Source of the DNA: an uncultured Oscillospiraceae bacterium
GTDB lineage: Bacteria; Bacillota; Clostridia; Oscillospirales; Oscillospiraceae
DNA length: 49,899 bases
Reading direction: 5' to 3'
NCBI GenBank assembly: GCA_934567355.1
Contig: CAKTJC010000020.1
Coordinates: forward strand, 1 to 49,899
Shown here: positions 48,116 through 49,899 of the stretch, piece by piece
How positions within the stretch are numbered: the stretch's first letter is position 1
How the letters are laid out: every line of letters starts with the position of its first letter
Program-made: the position numbers and the translations under genes
Notes under the pieces: model-generated
What the model saw: the letters and a program-made list of their open reading frames with translations, nothing else
Database searches by the model: none
What the model was told of the DNA's origin: nothing

Positions 48116-48663
48116 TCAAATCGCAAATCCTCTGATAAGCAGGGGAATCAGATCATGCTTGAAAAGGAATGTCAACAGGCCGGCATAAAATATTGCCGGG
48201 AAAATCTCCGACGCAGTTATAGCTGTGACCTCGATGACACCTGTATCGAATTGCTTTTTCCATCATATAAACATTACAATAAGCCCGACAATCGGTGCAA
48301 ATACAAGCCCGATTATCATGCCTCTCACGCTGGCTTTGAAATGAAACCAAACGGCTGTTTTTCAAACGGGCTGACCTTAGCCATCTTATAGAATTTATCA
48401 AACGGTGCCAATAAGATGTCCACCACCAAAAAGTCATACCAGTCAACAACCAGCCATAAAAGATATGCGGTCACTGCGGCATTCAGAAATGTCGTAATGC
48501 CATTGACAAATCGCAGAACTACGGCGAACAAAACCGCATAAATAATGACCACTACCAGTTTACGGATTATATCGCTCTTTTTTGCCGGCGGTTTATCGCT
48601 GACCATGTTCAGGCTGCGCAGCTTATCCGTCACAACGGGAGGATAATCGTTTGTAAAGATTTC
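48116..48663 (-). pseudogene. Multi-span membrane protein, frameshifted and interrupted
   Basis: Read in pieces the minus strand encodes EIFTNDYPPVV, then KPPAKKSDIIRKLVVVIIYAVLFAVVLRF...LNAAVTAYLLWLVVDWYDFLVVDIL, with three spans. After QPFG the frame shifts by one base near 48345 (the original goes on as HFKASVRGMIIGLVFAPIVG), meets an in-frame TGA (ATATGATGG at about 48268) and ends with FYAGLLTFLFKHDLIPLL to a stop at 48116. The 5' end is lost at about 48663 where a recombinase fragment begins. The family resembles short unassigned membrane proteins of Firmicutes. It is surely inactive. Confidence 0.75.
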
Positions 48664-48667
48664 TCTT

Positions 48668-49408
48668 CGCTTCGCACATAATATCTATTGCGGTCACTGC
48701 GGAAACAGGCTCACACTGACCACCAGCGGTCGCATGATAAACCGGGCGGATGGCACAATCCGAAATGGAGTCAAACTGAGGTACAACTGCCATTATAAGG
48801 CGAGGCACCCTGACAAATGTGATGGCCCCAGCGGCTACGGTGTAACGAAGCTGGACAGCATCGTTGACCAGATCATCCGCTATCAGCTATCCAAAATACA
48901 GGCAAATTCCAGTTCACAAACCATTATCAAGCAGCATGAGCAGTCGGTTGCTTTGGCAAAAGCCAGATACCGTCTGGCCTGTAGCCAGCTCTCAGAAAAG
49001 CAAACGGAGCTGACTGATCTGCAAGCCGAAACCATCAAAGTAATTCGTGGAGAAAGCTGACTGAGCATCGACTTACTGAATGAATTGGTCGTAAAAGCAC
49101 AGGAAGAGATTCACCGGCTGTCACTCAGTTCAGAAGAAGCCCGGTCATCTCTCGAAGAAGTGCAGCACAGCGCCGCTCAGGAGGAACAGGAAATGAACCA
49201 GTTGAAAACCTGGGCTGACATCTACGATAATTGCACGTTTGCCGCAAAGAAAATGATCGTATCGCAATTCATGAAATCCGTCCACGTCTATCGGGACTAC
49301 ACGCTGGAAATCGTATTCAACGTTTCCTTTGACGAATTCAGAAAGCTTTCCGCTGATACCAAAAATCTCGGCAATGAAAAAGCCGAAGTATACGCAAGGG
49401 TAGAGTAA
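48668..49408 (+). pseudogene. Large serine recombinase, C-terminal remnant
   Basis: The fragment begins NIYCGHCGNRLTLTTSGRM and continues RADGTIRNGVKLRYNCHYKARHPDKCDG: the recombinase zinc beta-ribbon with its CxxC and later Cys. A coiled-coil part follows (HEQSVALAKARYRLACSQLSEKQTELTDL...). A TGA stop at 49058-49060 breaks the frame, which then continues in the same phase (LSIDLLNELVVKAQEEIHRL...) to TAA at 49408. The catalytic serine domain and the recombinase core are missing. Intact relatives of 500-550 residues move phages and integrative elements. The 3' end is 32 bp from the tRNA-Ala gene. Confidence 0.85.
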
Positions 49409-49439
49409 AAGGCGGGTCTGCAAAAATGCAAACCCGCCT
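49409..49439. terminator. Terminator between recombinase remnant and tRNA-Ala
   Basis: AAGGCGGGT pairs with ACCCGCCTT (interior CTGCAAAAATGCA), so it can serve transcripts from both sides. It touches the CCA end of the tRNA. Confidence 0.8.
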
Positions 49440-49515
49440 TGGTGGACCTGAAGAGACTCGAACTCTCGACCTCTCGGATGCGAACCGAACGCTCTCCCAG
49501 CTGAGCTACAGGCCC
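49440..49515 (-). tRNA. tRNA-Ala(CGC)
   Basis: A 76-nt tRNA with encoded CCA (49442-49440). Acceptor GGGCCTG/CAGGTCC contains the G3-U70 pair that marks alanine tRNAs; D arm GCTC-AGCTGGGA-GAGC; anticodon loop TTCGCAT gives anticodon CGC, reading GCG; T arm GAGAG-TTCGAGT-CTCTT. Confidence 0.95.
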
Positions 49516-49565
49516 ATAAGGGTCATATATGCGAACCTTTTGCCTACCATCGTCGCCACATCCCC

Positions 49566-49619
49566 GGCTCTTAGGGACTGGAACTTGCCCGCTTGCTCTC
49601 CCAGCTGCGCTACAAGCCC
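49566..49619 (-). pseudogene. Decayed tRNA
   Basis: The 5' part (GGGCTTGTAGCGCAGCTG then GGAGAGC) copies the acceptor and D-arm region of tRNA-Ala, and a T-arm-like AGTTCCAGTCCC follows, but the anticodon arm is missing and the acceptor end does not pair. It directly precedes tRNA-Ala on the same strand. Confidence 0.6.
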
Positions 49620-49762
49620 ATACAATTTACTGGCTTATTATAGCCCTAACGGGCTGCAAAGTCAAGAAAAAGATATGATTTTTTCGTTCTTCTTTTCTGT
49701 GCTGTAAATAGATATGACCCAATGAAGGAGAAAAAACATGATGTGGCATATGAGGTTACAGG

Positions 49763-49799
49763 GTGGACGCATCATCAGATGTGTCCACCCTGTAACCTT
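49763..49799 (-). terminator. Terminator-like hairpin after the transposase gene
   Basis: GGTTACAGGGTGGAC pairs exactly with GTCCACCCTGTAACC around a loop of about 10 bases. It lies 12 bp after the transposase stop; it may also be the transcribed edge of the element. Confidence 0.7.
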
Positions 49800-49810
49800 T
49801 GCCAAGGCCT

Positions 49811-49899
49811 TTAGGCCGCGGTCAGCTTTTCACGCAAAAGCTCCAGTGGACTCCTTCCACCCAGCGTCCGCATCGGCTTGCGGTTGCTCCATGCCAGAT
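49811..49899 (-). CDS. Transposase, C-terminal end (cut by window)
   Basis: The minus-strand frame encodes LAWSNRKPMRTLGGRSPLEL then LREKLTAA and stops at TAA 49811-49813. W-N-RKP...L-GG-SP-E-L is the usual closing segment of DDE/integrase-core transposases (IS3, IS30 and IS481 groups end in a similar way). Too little is present to name the family. With the hairpin it marks the right boundary of a mobile element that continues outside the window. Confidence 0.6.
   Translation of the reverse strand, partial: LAWSNRKPMRTLGGRSPLELLREKLTAA

Noticed and set aside
48268..49060. TGA read as an amino acid, because two pseudogenes have in-frame TGA
   Set aside because: TGA is used as a normal stop in many intact genes here (lepB, yraN, ddl and others), and both host genes have other lesions.

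Overview
The window is a chromosomal segment of an anaerobic low-GC-lineage Gram-positive bacterium (Firmicutes/Bacillota, class Clostridia, most likely Oscillospiraceae/Ruminococcaceae). This rests on gene content and order (tig-clpP-clpX-lon-engB; rplS-lepB-rbgA-rnhB-yraN; murC-ddl-DUF1934), on strong GGAGG ribosome sites with frequent GTG/TTG starts, on sigma-A promoters of the TTGACA-N17-TATAAT type, and on families common in gut Clostridia (DUF5662, DUF3795, cysteine-rich small-domain protein). The housekeeping parts look GC-rich and the accessory patches AT-rich by eye. The genus cannot be fixed from the sequence alone.

Layout. 1-496 is the leader-distal end of a type I-C-like CRISPR array; its cas genes and leader would lie left of the window. 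0.8-5 kb holds small single genes (a GTG-start unknown protein, a GNAT enzyme, tRNA-Ser, a UPF0178 protein, an RluA-type pseudouridine synthase, a D-2-hydroxyacid dehydrogenase). 5.2-16.5 kb is a dense minus-strand housekeeping block in two transcription groups: rplS-lepB-rbgA-rnhB-yraN-dipeptidase-phosphoesterase (translation, secretion, RNA processing), then tig-clpP-clpX-lon-engB (chaperone and ATP-dependent proteolysis). 16.6-19.1 kb is a three-gene ABC-2 exporter. 19.3-23 kb has a GNAT enzyme, a methyltransferase and a secreted beta-helix protein built of two copies of one module. 23-29.4 kb holds prfC with a DUF5662 gene, and an iron(III)-type ABC importer behind a perfect consensus promoter.

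29.5-39.4 kb is the accessory region. It carries an XRE regulator divergent from a secreted protein across a near-perfect 16-bp inverted operator; tcdA; an Rpn-type nuclease; an aminotransferase; and a patchwork of GNAT paralogues, broken genes (GNAT, CPBP protease, methyltransferase) and a Vat/CatB-type acetyltransferase. Scattered from 28.2 to 44.6 kb are five copies of a short inverted-repeat (MITE-like) element that all lie just 3' of stop codons; one abuts the Rpn gene. A perfect consensus promoter at 36002-36030 followed about 150 nt later by a strong intrinsic terminator suggests an unannotated small RNA or attenuator.

39.5-44.4 kb is a complete galactofuranose/ribose-type sugar ABC importer with its own promoter and an internal terminator that should favour the binding protein. 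44.8-47.7 kb is a peptidoglycan cluster (murC-ddl-DUF1934). The right end (47.9-49.9 kb) is degraded mobile-element territory around tRNA-Ala: a frameshifted membrane protein, the C-terminal remnant of a large serine recombinase with an in-frame TGA, a decayed tRNA and the edge of a transposase gene.
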